From: Rhodococcus triatomae
GTDB lineage: Bacteria; Actinomycetota; Actinomycetes; Mycobacteriales; Mycobacteriaceae
DNA length: 64,000 bases
Assembly: GCF_014217785.1 (NCBI RefSeq)
Contig: NZ_CP048814.1
Coordinates: forward strand, 3,968,001 to 4,032,000
Direction of reading: 5' to 3'
The position numbers were made by a program, and so were the translations under genes. The first letter of the stretch is position 1. Each line of letters starts with the position of its first letter. This document shows, piece by piece, positions 9,677 to 18,248 of this stretch. The notes beneath the pieces are model-generated. The model saw only the letters and a program-made list of their open reading frames with translations, had not been told where the DNA came from and did no database searches.

Positions 9677-10538
9677 ACTTCCCGAGATCGAGGTCGTCCG
9701 TCGCGGGCTCGAACGGCATCTCGTCGGCACGACCATCGACGCACTCGACGTCCTGCATCCGCGAGCGGTGCGCCGGCATCTGCCCGGTGCCTCCGACCTG
9801 AGCGGACAGCTCGTCGGCAGGACCGTCACCGAGGCGCGTCGCCGCGGAAAATACCTCTGGCTCGTCGTCTCCGACGTCGGTGTGGGGGAGGCCGATCCGC
9901 TCGCACTCGTCGTGCACCTCGGGATGAGTGGGCAGATGCTGGTGCAACCCCTCGACGCGACCGACGAGAAGCACCTGCGCATCCGTGCGCGACTGTCGTC
10001 GGGATCGGAACTCCGGTTCATCGATCAACGCACCTTCGGTGGATGGGCGCTGGCACCCCTGGTCGATGTCGACGGCGACGAGGTGCCCGATTCCGTCGCG
10101 CACATCGCCCGCGACCCGCTGGACCCGCGATTCGATCTCGGTGCGGCGGCGCAGGTTCTGCGGGGCAAGCACACCGAGATCAAACGTGCGCTGCTCGATC
10201 AGACCGTGGTCTCGGGAATCGGCAACATCTATGCCGACGAGGCGTTGTGGCGCAGCCGAATCCACGGCAATCAGCCCTGTGATCGACTGTCCCGCCCGGC
10301 GCTGCGTGGCCTGCTGGATTCCGCGACCGAGGTGATGACGCAGGCACTCTCCGAGGGCGGGACGTCGTTCGACTCGCTGTACGTCAACGTGAACGGCGAA
10401 TCGGGGTACTTCGAGCGTTCACTGAATGCCTACGGTCGGGAAGAGGAGCCGTGCCGGCGCTGTGGCACGGCGATCCGCCGGGTGAAGTTCATGAACCGCT
10501 CGAGCTTCTTCTGCCCGGTCTGCCAGCGAAAACGTTAG
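9669..10538 (+). CDS. mutM: Formamidopyrimidine-DNA glycosylase, C-terminus imported by an inserted element
   Basis: Bifunctional glycosylase/AP lyase that removes 8-oxoguanine and FaPy lesions. Starts GTG-CCT, giving the N-terminal proline nucleophile and PELPEIE; the helix-two-turn-helix ([21 protein letters not shown]) and the C-terminal zinc finger C-x2-C-x16-C-x2-C (from about residue 262) are complete, so the protein should be active. The last 46 codons (from 10401) are a copy supplied by the element inserted here: two further copies of the same 138 bases occur at 22293 and 24269, the last being the probable original gene end next to the chromosomal flank. It overlaps the rnc stop. Confidence 0.96.
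   Translation: MPELPEIEVVRRGLERHLVGTTIDALDVLHPRAVRRHLPGASDLSGQLVGRTVTEARRRGKYLWLVVSDVGVGEADPLALVVHLGMSGQMLVQPLDATDEKHLRIRARLSSGSELRFIDQRTFGGWALAPLVDVDGDEVPDSVAHIARDPLDPRFDLGAAAQVLRGKHTEIKRALLDQTVVSGIGNIYADEALWRSRIHGNQPCDRLSRPALRGLLDSATEVMTQALSEGGTSFDSLYVNVNGESGYFERSLNAYGREEEPCRRCGTAIRRVKFMNRSSFFCPVCQRKR
10401..10538 (+). repeat. mutM 3'-end repeat, copy 1 (left attachment site, functional gene end)
   Basis: 138 bases forming the present end of mutM. The first 126 bases differ from copy 2 at one position only (T at 10436 region instead of C), while copies 1 and 3 differ at about a dozen positions. The homology in all three copies starts at the same point, GGGGTACTTCGA, which marks the left limit of the probable crossover region. 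Confidence 0.9.
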
Positions 10539-10815
10539 ATCGACTCGGGCGGCACCTAACGGGCGACACACGATGAAGCGAAGGTTTCGTCATCACAGCT
10601 GATGGCCCGCGCGTGGCCCTGCTCAACTGCTCGTCCTATTCACGTTCACGTACTGAAAGTCGAAGGCTGACTACTCCTCGGTATCGCCCATCTTCACTGT
10701 GCCGGATCTCAGGCATGGGAGACGAATGTTGTCTTATCGGTGCGACCTCGACCATCTGGCGGAGCTTATTTCTCAGTGGGTTGCCCCTCCTGCGGGGGGG
10801 CGAGAAGCTGGAGTC
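10539..10815. other. Island left margin without recognised gene
   Basis: 277 bases between the mutM stop and the MerR remnant. I see no gene here; a 69-codon open frame at 10613 has no recognisable features. A weak inverted repeat (GATGA ... TCATC around 10571-10593) is not followed by a T-run. Confidence 0.5.
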
Positions 10816-10891
10816 ATGTTAGGAATCAGTGAGTTCGCAGCTTTGACCGGGCTGAGCGTGAAGGCGCTCCGCCATTACGACGAGAAGGGGG
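10816..10891 (+). pseudogene. MerR-family regulator fragment cut by the IS element
   Basis: ATG 10816 opens a frame reading MLGISEFAALTGLSVKALRH-YDEKGV, the N-terminal winged-helix DNA-binding motif of MerR regulators, which is then interrupted by the left end of the IS3-family element. The expected continuation is not found on the other side of the element (12178 onward), so the rest of the gene has been lost, not just displaced. Confidence 0.75.
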
Positions 10892-10973
10892 TGGCGTGTC
10901 CCCTGTGAGTAGGTCCGGGTTGTTCTAGAGTCCTAATTGCCCTGGTGAGGGCGAAGAAGGGACGATAGAGATC

Positions 10974-11255
10974 ATGGCGGGACGCAAACGTCACTCGGCA
11001 GAGGACATCGTGCGCAAGCTGCGCCGAGCCGACGAGTTGGCAGCGGAAGGCAAGAACGGCGAGGAGATCGCCGCCGCGCTCGAGGTGTCGGCGGCAACGC
11101 TGTACAACTGGCGTCGCCAGTACTCCGGTAGTGACGCCGATGCCGCGAAAGAACTCAAGGAACTGCGGGAGCAGAACAGCCGGCTCAAGCGGTTGCTCGC
11201 CGATGCCGAGTTGGAGAAGGACGCGCTGCGGGAGATCGCCAAGGGAAAATTCTGA
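10974..11255 (+). CDS. IS3-family transposase OrfA
   Basis: 93-residue DNA-binding half of the transposase. It starts MAGRKRHSAEDIVRKLRRAD, has a helix-turn-helix (IAAALEVSAATLYNWRRQY, about residues 35-53) and a leucine-rich coiled coil (ELKELREQNSRLKRLLAD) used for multimerisation. A run of four A residues at 11246-11249 just before the stop fits a programmed -1 frameshift that would fuse it to OrfB. Confidence 0.93.
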   Translation: MAGRKRHSAEDIVRKLRRADELAAEGKNGEEIAAALEVSAATLYNWRRQYSGSDADAAKELKELREQNSRLKRLLADAELEKDALREIAKGKF

Positions 11256-11284
11256 GCCCGACCGCCAAACGCGCCGCGATCACC

Positions 11285-12118
11285 ATGCTCACCGGCACCC
11301 TGCAGATGTCGGAGCGGTTCGCGTGCAAGGTTGTTGGGCTCTCCCGATCGGTTTACCGACGGCTGCCGTTGGCGCAGACACCGGACGACCCGGATGCCGA
11401 TCTGCGCGCAGAGTTGCGCAGGTATTCCTGCAAGCATCCACGGCACGGGTTCCGTCGGGCGTGGGCGTGGCTGTGCTACGACCAGGGCGTCGCGGTGAAC
11501 AAGAAGAAGGTGCACCGCCTGTGGAAGGTGGAGGGACTACAGGTGCGGCGTGCTCCACGCCGCAAGCGTGCCGGCCGGTCCTCCGTTCCGGTCGTCGACG
11601 CGGATGCTCCGAATGTTGTGTGGGCATTGGACTTCCAGTTCGATTCGACCGTCGACGGCAAGGCGGTGAAGATCGCGTCGATGGTCGACGAACACACCCG
11701 GATGTCGTTGTTGGACATTGTGGACCGCTCGATCACTGCAGATCGATTGATCGAGGGCTTGGAGAAGGTGTTCGCGATGTGGGGTGGGCCCCCGCTCGTG
11801 CTTCGCATGGACAATGGGCCTGAGTTCATCTCAGAAGCCCTGCGAGCCTTCTGTGCTGGGTCGGTGGGGGTGTCCTACATTCCGCCGGGCACGCCATGGA
11901 ACAACGGGTTCATCGAGTCCTTCAACAACCGGCTGCGCGACGAGTGCCTCAATCGCAACTATTGGCCCACCTTGCTCGAGGCCCGCGTGGTGATCGAGGA
12001 TTTCAAGGACGACCACAATCACCGACACCGGCATTCGGCACTGGGTTACAAGACCCCCGCCGAGTACGCTGCCGGATGCACCCACCAGCACCAGCCCGTG
12101 GCGTGCGAGATCGACTGA
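11285..12118 (+). CDS. IS3-family transposase OrfB (DDE integrase domain)
   Basis: 277 residues from ATG 11285; the frame is open upstream to the slip site in orfA, so the OrfAB fusion starts at 10974. An HTH_21-like region (RRYSCKHPRHGFRRAWAWL) is followed by the RNase H-fold core with the catalytic triad D116 (ALDFQFD), D176 (RMDNGPEF) and E211 (GFIESFNNRLRDE); the last two are 35 apart, the D-D(35)-E spacing of the family. The frame is intact, so the element may still be active. Confidence 0.94.
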   Translation: MLTGTLQMSERFACKVVGLSRSVYRRLPLAQTPDDPDADLRAELRRYSCKHPRHGFRRAWAWLCYDQGVAVNKKKVHRLWKVEGLQVRRAPRRKRAGRSSVPVVDADAPNVVWALDFQFDSTVDGKAVKIASMVDEHTRMSLLDIVDRSITADRLIEGLEKVFAMWGGPPLVLRMDNGPEFISEALRAFCAGSVGVSYIPPGTPWNNGFIESFNNRLRDECLNRNYWPTLLEARVVIEDFKDDHNHRHRHSALGYKTPAEYAAGCTHQHQPVACEID

Positions 12119-12410
12119 TCGACTGCACGTAGGAACCGGCTCTAGAACCGACCGGACCGACTATCGGGGACCTGCCAGACGATGTTGTGCACTCTGTGGA
12201 TCGAGCAGGAGAACGCGGTTCTGATTCCTTGGTCGTCACCGGCTTCAAAGAGACACTCGCTGCGACTCGTCGTCTGCTGCCAGCGGAGCGGTCATAAGTT
12301 CACTCTCGCCGATAGGGATTTGTGATGCTCGTGACTCTGCACAGCGACGACGATGCGGGAGCCACGCCGTGGTGCCGTAAACGTGACTGCGAGTACCGGC
12401 TGCAGGGATA

Positions 12411-13961
12411 ATGGAGCAGACTGCTACGAAGGGGCACGCACACTCTATGACGATCACCCAGCAAGAGCTCGAGTCCCGCTTATGGGACGCGGCCAACGCC
12501 TTGCGCGGCCCCGTCGATCCCGCGGACTTCAAGACTTACGTCTTCCCGATGCTCTTTTGGAAGTGGATCTCCGACACCTGGGTCCACGAGCACGACGAGG
12601 CCCTACATACGTACGGCGACGAGCTTGACGACGAGGTCGAGTCAGAGTTCCACCGCTTCGAGATGCCAAAAGGCACCCTGTGGTCAGAGGTCACGACCAA
12701 GGTCAAGAACCTCGGCTCCGAGATCGCCAAGACGTTCCAACGAATCGAAAAAGCCAACCCTTGCTCGCTCGCTGGCGTCTTCGGTGACGCAGCCTGGGGC
12801 AACAAAGAACGGCTCCCGGAGGCAACACTCCTCGGACTGATCAAGGCCTTCAACCGGATCAAGCTCGACCCGACCACGGTCTCGCACGACCTGCTCGGTG
12901 CCGGCTACGAGTACCTCCTGAAGAACTTTGCCGACGAGTCTGGGAGCAAAGCAGGGGAGTTCTTCACGCCGCGAGAAGTCGTCAACTTGCTCGTCGGCAT
13001 CCTCGAGCCGAATCCAGGCGAGACGGTCTACGACCCCGCCTGCGGCTCGGGCGGGATGTTGGTAGCGACGATCAACCAGGTCCGAGAGTCGGGTCTGGAT
13101 CACCGTACGTTGCGTCTCTACGGCCAGGAGATCAACCTCACGACCTCTTCGATCGCACGGATGAACCTCTTCCTCCATGAGATCGAGGACTTCGAGATCA
13201 AGCGCGGCGACACACTCCGCGCCCCAGCGTTCAAGGACGCCCGAGGCACTGTCCGTCAGTTCGACGCGGTCATTGCCAACCCGCCGTTTTCACTGACGAA
13301 CTGGGGCGCAGACCGTTGGGCAACCGACCCACGGGCGAGGTTCGGCGTGCCACCGGCGAAGAATGGCGACTACGCCTTCATCCAACACATGATCGCATCG
13401 ATGAAGCCAGGTAACGGTCGAGTGGGTGTCGTTATGCCTCATGGCGTCCTGTTCCGCGGTGGAGCGGAGGCCAAGATCCGACAGAGGCTCATTGAGGAGG
13501 ACCTGCTCGAGGCGGTGGTTGGACTGCCACCGAACCTTTTCTATTCGACGTCGATCCCCGCCTGCCTCTTGATCTTCCGATACCAGAAATCTGCGGAGCG
13601 CAGAGACCACGTCCTCTTCATCGATGGGTCGGCAAGGTTCAACAAGGGTAAAAACCAGAACGTCATGTCCGCAGGCGACGTCAACAGTCTCATCGACGCG
13701 TATCGCACTGGCGAAGAACCCCGTGACGAGAGCAGAACGAGTGTCCGTCTGGCGTCGGCTGATGAGATTAATCGCAACGGTTTTGATCTGAACATTGGTC
13801 GATACATAAAGGTCGCCGCAGAAGACACTGCAGACCTTGGCGCGGCGCTTGTCGCCTATGCCGACGCTCGCCAGCATCGCATCGAAGCCGAAGCCATCAT
13901 GTTCAAGCAGCTCACCGCGGCCGGCATTGATCTGAGCATGTTCGAGGTGGCCGATGAGTGA
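12411..13961 (+). CDS. hsdM: Type I restriction-modification system methylase subunit
   Basis: N6-adenine methyltransferase subunit of a type I enzyme. The helical N-terminal HsdM domain (LESRLWDAANALRGPVDPADFKTY...) is followed by SAM motif I DPACGSGGML (about residue 208) and catalytic motif IV NPPF (about residue 290, VIANPPFSLTNWG). 516 residues from ATG 12411; ATG 12447 (MTITQQELES) is an equally plausible start and matches the usual family N-terminus. The gene begins 233 bases after the IS right end and overlaps hsdS by 8 bases. Confidence 0.95.
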   Translation: MEQTATKGHAHSMTITQQELESRLWDAANALRGPVDPADFKTYVFPMLFWKWISDTWVHEHDEALHTYGDELDDEVESEFHRFEMPKGTLWSEVTTKVKNLGSEIAKTFQRIEKANPCSLAGVFGDAAWGNKERLPEATLLGLIKAFNRIKLDPTTVSHDLLGAGYEYLLKNFADESGSKAGEFFTPREVVNLLVGILEPNPGETVYDPACGSGGMLVATINQVRESGLDHRTLRLYGQEINLTTSSIARMNLFLHEIEDFEIKRGDTLRAPAFKDARGTVRQFDAVIANPPFSLTNWGADRWATDPRARFGVPPAKNGDYAFIQHMIASMKPGNGRVGVVMPHGVLFRGGAEAKIRQRLIEEDLLEAVVGLPPNLFYSTSIPACLLIFRYQKSAERRDHVLFIDGSARFNKGKNQNVMSAGDVNSLIDAYRTGEEPRDESRTSVRLASADEINRNGFDLNIGRYIKVAAEDTADLGAALVAYADARQHRIEAEAIMFKQLTAAGIDLSMFEVADE

Positions 13962-15171
13962 GTGGATGCCGGCAAGGTTGGGGGATCATCTCACGCGAGT
14001 AAAGCGCAAGGTGTCACTCAAGGATGGCGTCAAGTACGCCGCCGTTTCGGTCACCAAGGACGGTCAAGGACTGGGGGACAAGGAGCCTTTCATTGGTGGC
14101 CTCACGAACTACGATTCCCTCTATCGAGTACAAGCAGGTGATGTCGTCCTCCGCGCAATCACGGCATTTGAGAGTCCTGTCGGTATCGCTCAGCCCGAGC
14201 ACGCTGGAACTCATGTCTCTGGGGTCTTCTTGACGTACGAGGTAGGCCCAAGCATGTTGCCTGGGTATCTGCGACTCTTCTTCCAAACCCCGCTGCTTTG
14301 GCGGGAGATGCAGCAACGTGCTACCGGTAGCGTGTTGCGACGCAAGACCATAAGCGATGTGAGTTTCAGGGCCATTCCAGTACCGTCTCCTGCCTTACCT
14401 GAGCAGCGCCGCATCGTTGACATCATCGAATCGGTGGACGCGCTGGTCGATATTTTGGGACGTGAAATCGCTAGCGCGAGACGTGTCCTGCATTGTGTAC
14501 TCACAGACCACTTCGTGGTCGCTACAGGCAACCAGCATTCTGTTGTCGATCTTTGTTCTGATGTGATTGGCGGGATCTGGGGATCACCGCCAGGCGAAGG
14601 TGAGGTCGACCTTCTCGCTCTAGGTCCAAGGATCTACGCAGCCGGAACCACTGGATTTGTGACCGATGGTTCGCCGATGCGATCATTTTCTCTCAAGCAG
14701 GTGAAACGGCGTCGAGTGCGGCTAAACGACATCATCCTGGAGCGGTCCGGCGGCTCACCGGAACAGCCTGTTGGGAGAGTGGTTATCGCGGGAGAGGGGC
14801 TGAGCCCATGCATCCCCACCGACTTTCAGCGACTCATGAGACCTGACCCCGAGAAAGTTGAACCTCGGTACTTGTTCTGGAGACTCCGGCACGACTGGAG
14901 CACAGGTCTGACGCGGGCCTTCAGTCGACGTACGACTGGGATTACGAACCTCTCCGTCAAGGAATACATCGCGCGTCGTGTGTCGGTACCCAGCCGCGAG
15001 GACCAGAAGGCTCTTGTCGAAGCTGCAGATATCGTGGACGCGAATATTACCGCGATCAAGAATGAACTCGCCGGCCTTCGAACGTTCAGATCCGCTCTCT
15101 TGATCTCGCTCCTGAATCAAGAGATTGAGATCCCCGAGCCCTACGAAGCGCTGCTCGAGGAGGCTACGTGA
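13954..15171 (+). CDS. hsdS: Type I restriction-modification system specificity subunit
   Basis: 405-residue specificity subunit with the two-fold layout of HsdS: a first target-recognition domain (residues about 1-140), a conserved helical spacer (PALPEQRRIVDIIESVDALVDIL), a second recognition domain (about 190-350) and the final helix (REDQKALVEAADIVDANITAIKNELAG). The recognition sequence cannot be predicted. Base composition is clearly lower in GC than the neighbours, common for hsdS. It overlaps hsdM and is followed by hsdR after one base. Confidence 0.93.
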   Translation: MSEWMPARLGDHLTRVKRKVSLKDGVKYAAVSVTKDGQGLGDKEPFIGGLTNYDSLYRVQAGDVVLRAITAFESPVGIAQPEHAGTHVSGVFLTYEVGPSMLPGYLRLFFQTPLLWREMQQRATGSVLRRKTISDVSFRAIPVPSPALPEQRRIVDIIESVDALVDILGREIASARRVLHCVLTDHFVVATGNQHSVVDLCSDVIGGIWGSPPGEGEVDLLALGPRIYAAGTTGFVTDGSPMRSFSLKQVKRRRVRLNDIILERSGGSPEQPVGRVVIAGEGLSPCIPTDFQRLMRPDPEKVEPRYLFWRLRHDWSTGLTRAFSRRTTGITNLSVKEYIARRVSVPSREDQKALVEAADIVDANITAIKNELAGLRTFRSALLISLLNQEIEIPEPYEALLEEAT

Positions 15172-15172
15172 C

Positions 15173-18100
15173 ATGAGCTGGACAGAGTCGTCCACAATTC
15201 AGCGGTCGCTGCTCGAGTGGGCCGAGGAAGCAGGTTGGGAACGCCGGAGTGGCGACGAGCTGCCCCGAGATGAGCACGACGTCATCATCGAAGAGTGGGC
15301 GCGGGCCGCGCTCCTGGCGTTGAATCCAGACCTGGTCGACGACCTGGAGTCGACGGACCTCGTCATGCACGAGATCAATCAGGCTGTCCTCGATGCCCAG
15401 AACGGGCTCGTCTCCGCAAACGAGAGTCTCACTGTGATGTTGCGCGGAGACCACTCGTTCACGACGATCGAAGGCCATCATGTGCCTCGCCGATTGATCG
15501 ACTTCGAGAGACCAGACGACAACCGTTTCACTGTGGCGGATGAGGTGCGGATCGCCGGTGCGGTCATGCCGCGGCGCTTCGACGTCGTGTATTACGTGAA
15601 CGGGTTCCCGCTGGTGCTCGTGGAGACGAAGACCCCGGTCAAACATCAGGTCTCGTGGGTGAACGCGGCGAAAGACATCTACGACGTCTATGAGGAGGAG
15701 TACCCGGGCTTCTTCGCGACTAATGTCTTCAACGTCGCCACTGAGGGGCTCGAATTCCGAATGGCTCCGATCCGTGCGGTTCCCGATCCCGACTCCGAGA
15801 TCTGGGCACCGTGGGGCTCGACACAGGATGATCCGAAGGCGATCACGGGTCCGGCCCGAGTCGAGCGTGCCGCGCGGTTGGTGTTGCGTCCGGAGACGAT
15901 TCTCCCGATCCTGAAGGACCTCGTGATGTTCCGGCACGCGAGGGACGCCTCCGAGACTGACGTGAAGCTGCTGCCCCGCTATCCGCAGTTCGAAGCGGCT
16001 CTCGCGATCCACGACAGGGTCCTCGCCGATCGGCAGGGCGGGTTGATCTGGCACCACCAAGGCTCGGGCAAGACGGAGCTGATGGCCTTCGCCGCGGCTC
16101 GGCTGCTGCGCGACACCACGGTGACCGAGAGGTTCGGTGCCCCGCCAACGGTGATCGTGATCGCCGATCGCAAAGACCTGGTGCGTCAGACAGCCGAGAT
16201 GTTCGAGACGGCCGGCATGCCTCGAATGACGGTGCCTCGCAACAGGCGAGAGCTGCACGATCTGCTCCGAAGCGGTGAACCGGGAGTCGTGATCACGACA
16301 GTCCATAAGTTCTCCGAGGCTGGGCACCTGAACGACCGGTCGAACATCGTCGTCCTCGTCGACGAGGCTCACCGCTCACAAGAGGGCAAGTTCGGCGATG
16401 CCTGGCGTGCGGCGGTGCCGAACGCGAAGTTCTTCGGCGCGACGGGCACCGCAATTCAGGACAAGGACCGCTCGACGTTCAAGCTCTTCGGCGACCCTTC
16501 CGACCCCGGCTTCGTGATGTCTCGCTACACGCCGGAGCAGTCCATCGCCGACGGCTTCACTAAGCCGGTGATCGTCGAAGGCCGGTCGGTCGGTTTCAGC
16601 CTTGACAAGGAAGCACTGGACGAGGCCTTCGATGAACTGGCCGATGACGAGCACCTCGACGAGGACGAGAAGGTCTACCTCTCCGGCAAGGCTTCCCACA
16701 TCGAGACGATCCTGTCGAACCCTGACCGCATCCACGCAGTCTGCGCAGACATCGTCGATCACTTCATCACCTACGTGGCCCCGCTGGGCCAGAAGGCGCA
16801 GGTGGTCGCGTACAACCAGAGTCTCGTCGTCGCCTACGCCCGTGCTATCGAGGAGGAGCTTGAACGACGCAGTGCGGTGATGCCCGACGGGCAGCCGCGC
16901 GAGGTCGGCGTCGTTATGCATGTCGCCGACAGTAAGGACACCCCCAAGGAGTACGGCCGATACCTGCTGACCTCGGAGCAGGAAGAGGCGTTGAAACGGC
17001 GGTTCAAAAAGGTCGATGACCCGATGTCGTTTGTCGTGGTCACGGCCAAGTGGATGACGGGTTTCAACGCGCCGATCGAGGGCGTGCTCTACCTCGACAA
17101 ACCGGCCAAGGAAGCGAACCTCTTTCAGACGATCACCCGACCGAACCGTCCATGGAAGAACCCGATCACCGGACAGCGCAAGGACTACGGGCGCGTCGTT
17201 GACTACATCGGCCTCGCCAAGGCCATCGGCGTGGCGATCGCCGGGCCCAAGCCTGACAGCGACGACGATGACCTCAACGTGGTCGATGCTTCCAAGCTGG
17301 CAGGCAAGTTCGTCTCGGACCTCACCAAGCTCCTCCACCTTTTCTCCGGCATCGACACCACCGACACATCCTTCGAGTCCCGCGCGATCGCGCATGAGCG
17401 CGTCCCCGAAGGCAGCGCGCAGCGCACCGAGTTTATAGAGGGCTACGTGGCGCTTCAGACTGTGTGGGAGTTCCTCGACCCTCATCCGATGCTGCTGCCT
17501 TTCAAACAGCAGTACTTCTGGCTCGCGAAGGTCTACGAATCCATCCGACCAAAAGACGTGTCCAAGGCGTTTCTCTGGGCTCGCCTCGGAGCAAAGACAA
17601 CCGAACTCATCCACGGGCACATGAACTCAGTCGTCGTAAAGACGATGGCGTCCAGGACCGTCACCCTCGACGCCGCGGGTCTTGCGCTGGTGAAGCGAAT
17701 CGCGGAGCAGTTGCGCCTGCCAGCGAGCGATCCGTCGGGAGATCCGCAGGACGACGTCTACCAGCAGGTCCTCGACTCGATCGAGGCTCGGCTCAAGCGC
17801 CGGCTCGCAGATAGCGACAGCCCGGTGTACACCTCACTCGCGGAGCGGATCGAGAAGTTACGTGCGAAGGCGATTGAGAACGTTGAGGACTCGCTCGCGT
17901 TCCTCGAGGAGGCATTGAGGATCGCACAGGACGTCGTGGCCGCCGACCGGGCAGCAGAGGCCGGAGACGAAGAGACGCTTGAACGCCTCTCCGACCCGAA
18001 GCGCGGCGTGCTCACGCAGATCGTGGAAGAGAACACCCCACCCGGCCTGCACCAAATCGTGCCAGAGATCGTCGACCGCATCGACGCGATCGTGCACGAA

Positions 18101-18244
18101 GTCGCATACACAGGCTGGACGACGAGCGACTCCGGCGACAAGTCAGTTCGTCGAGAGCTGCGCGCTGTCCTGAAGAACTACGGGCTACCGGTCAAGGGCG
18201 ATCTGTTCGACCGGATCTACCAATACGTGCGGGAGAACTACTGA
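15173..18244 (+). CDS. hsdR: Type I restriction enzyme motor/nuclease subunit
   Basis: 1023-residue restriction subunit. The N-terminal PD-(D/E)XK nuclease shows LVLVETKTP near residue 150 (E-x-K); the superfamily 2 translocase follows with Walker A HHQGSGKTE near 294, VLVDEAHRS near 394 and GATGTAIQ near 422; the C-terminal helical region is intact. ATG 15173 sits one base after the hsdS stop, and the longer upstream frame lies inside hsdS. All three hsd frames are undamaged, so the system looks functional. Confidence 0.95.
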   Translation: MSWTESSTIQRSLLEWAEEAGWERRSGDELPRDEHDVIIEEWARAALLALNPDLVDDLESTDLVMHEINQAVLDAQNGLVSANESLTVMLRGDHSFTTIEGHHVPRRLIDFERPDDNRFTVADEVRIAGAVMPRRFDVVYYVNGFPLVLVETKTPVKHQVSWVNAAKDIYDVYEEEYPGFFATNVFNVATEGLEFRMAPIRAVPDPDSEIWAPWGSTQDDPKAITGPARVERAARLVLRPETILPILKDLVMFRHARDASETDVKLLPRYPQFEAALAIHDRVLADRQGGLIWHHQGSGKTELMAFAAARLLRDTTVTERFGAPPTVIVIADRKDLVRQTAEMFETAGMPRMTVPRNRRELHDLLRSGEPGVVITTVHKFSEAGHLNDRSNIVVLVDEAHRSQEGKFGDAWRAAVPNAKFFGATGTAIQDKDRSTFKLFGDPSDPGFVMSRYTPEQSIADGFTKPVIVEGRSVGFSLDKEALDEAFDELADDEHLDEDEKVYLSGKASHIETILSNPDRIHAVCADIVDHFITYVAPLGQKAQVVAYNQSLVVAYARAIEEELERRSAVMPDGQPREVGVVMHVADSKDTPKEYGRYLLTSEQEEALKRRFKKVDDPMSFVVVTAKWMTGFNAPIEGVLYLDKPAKEANLFQTITRPNRPWKNPITGQRKDYGRVVDYIGLAKAIGVAIAGPKPDSDDDDLNVVDASKLAGKFVSDLTKLLHLFSGIDTTDTSFESRAIAHERVPEGSAQRTEFIEGYVALQTVWEFLDPHPMLLPFKQQYFWLAKVYESIRPKDVSKAFLWARLGAKTTELIHGHMNSVVVKTMASRTVTLDAAGLALVKRIAEQLRLPASDPSGDPQDDVYQQVLDSIEARLKRRLADSDSPVYTSLAERIEKLRAKAIENVEDSLAFLEEALRIAQDVVAADRAAEAGDEETLERLSDPKRGVLTQIVEENTPPGLHQIVPEIVDRIDAIVHEVAYTGWTTSDSGDKSVRRELRAVLKNYGLPVKGDLFDRIYQYVRENY

Positions 18245-18248
18245 CACT

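Larger units (their letters stand above)
10892..12177 (+). mobile_element. IS3-family insertion sequence
   Basis: About 1286 bp, the normal size for the family. Both ends begin TGGC when read inward and share an imperfect terminal inverted repeat of about 37 bases: TGGCGTGTCCCC... ...TTCTAGAG at the left (10892-10929) and, on the opposite strand, TGGCAGGTCCCC... ...TTCTAGAG at the right (12177 back to 12140). It carries orfA and orfB in the -1 frameshift arrangement. No clear target-site duplication is visible, and the gene at the left border (MerR) does not resume at the right, which suggests a deletion next to the element after insertion. Confidence 0.88.

Noticed and set aside
10613..10822. 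69-codon open frame at the left of the island
   Set aside because: No ribosome site, no similarity I can recognise and Ser/Arg-rich composition; overlaps the MerR remnant start.
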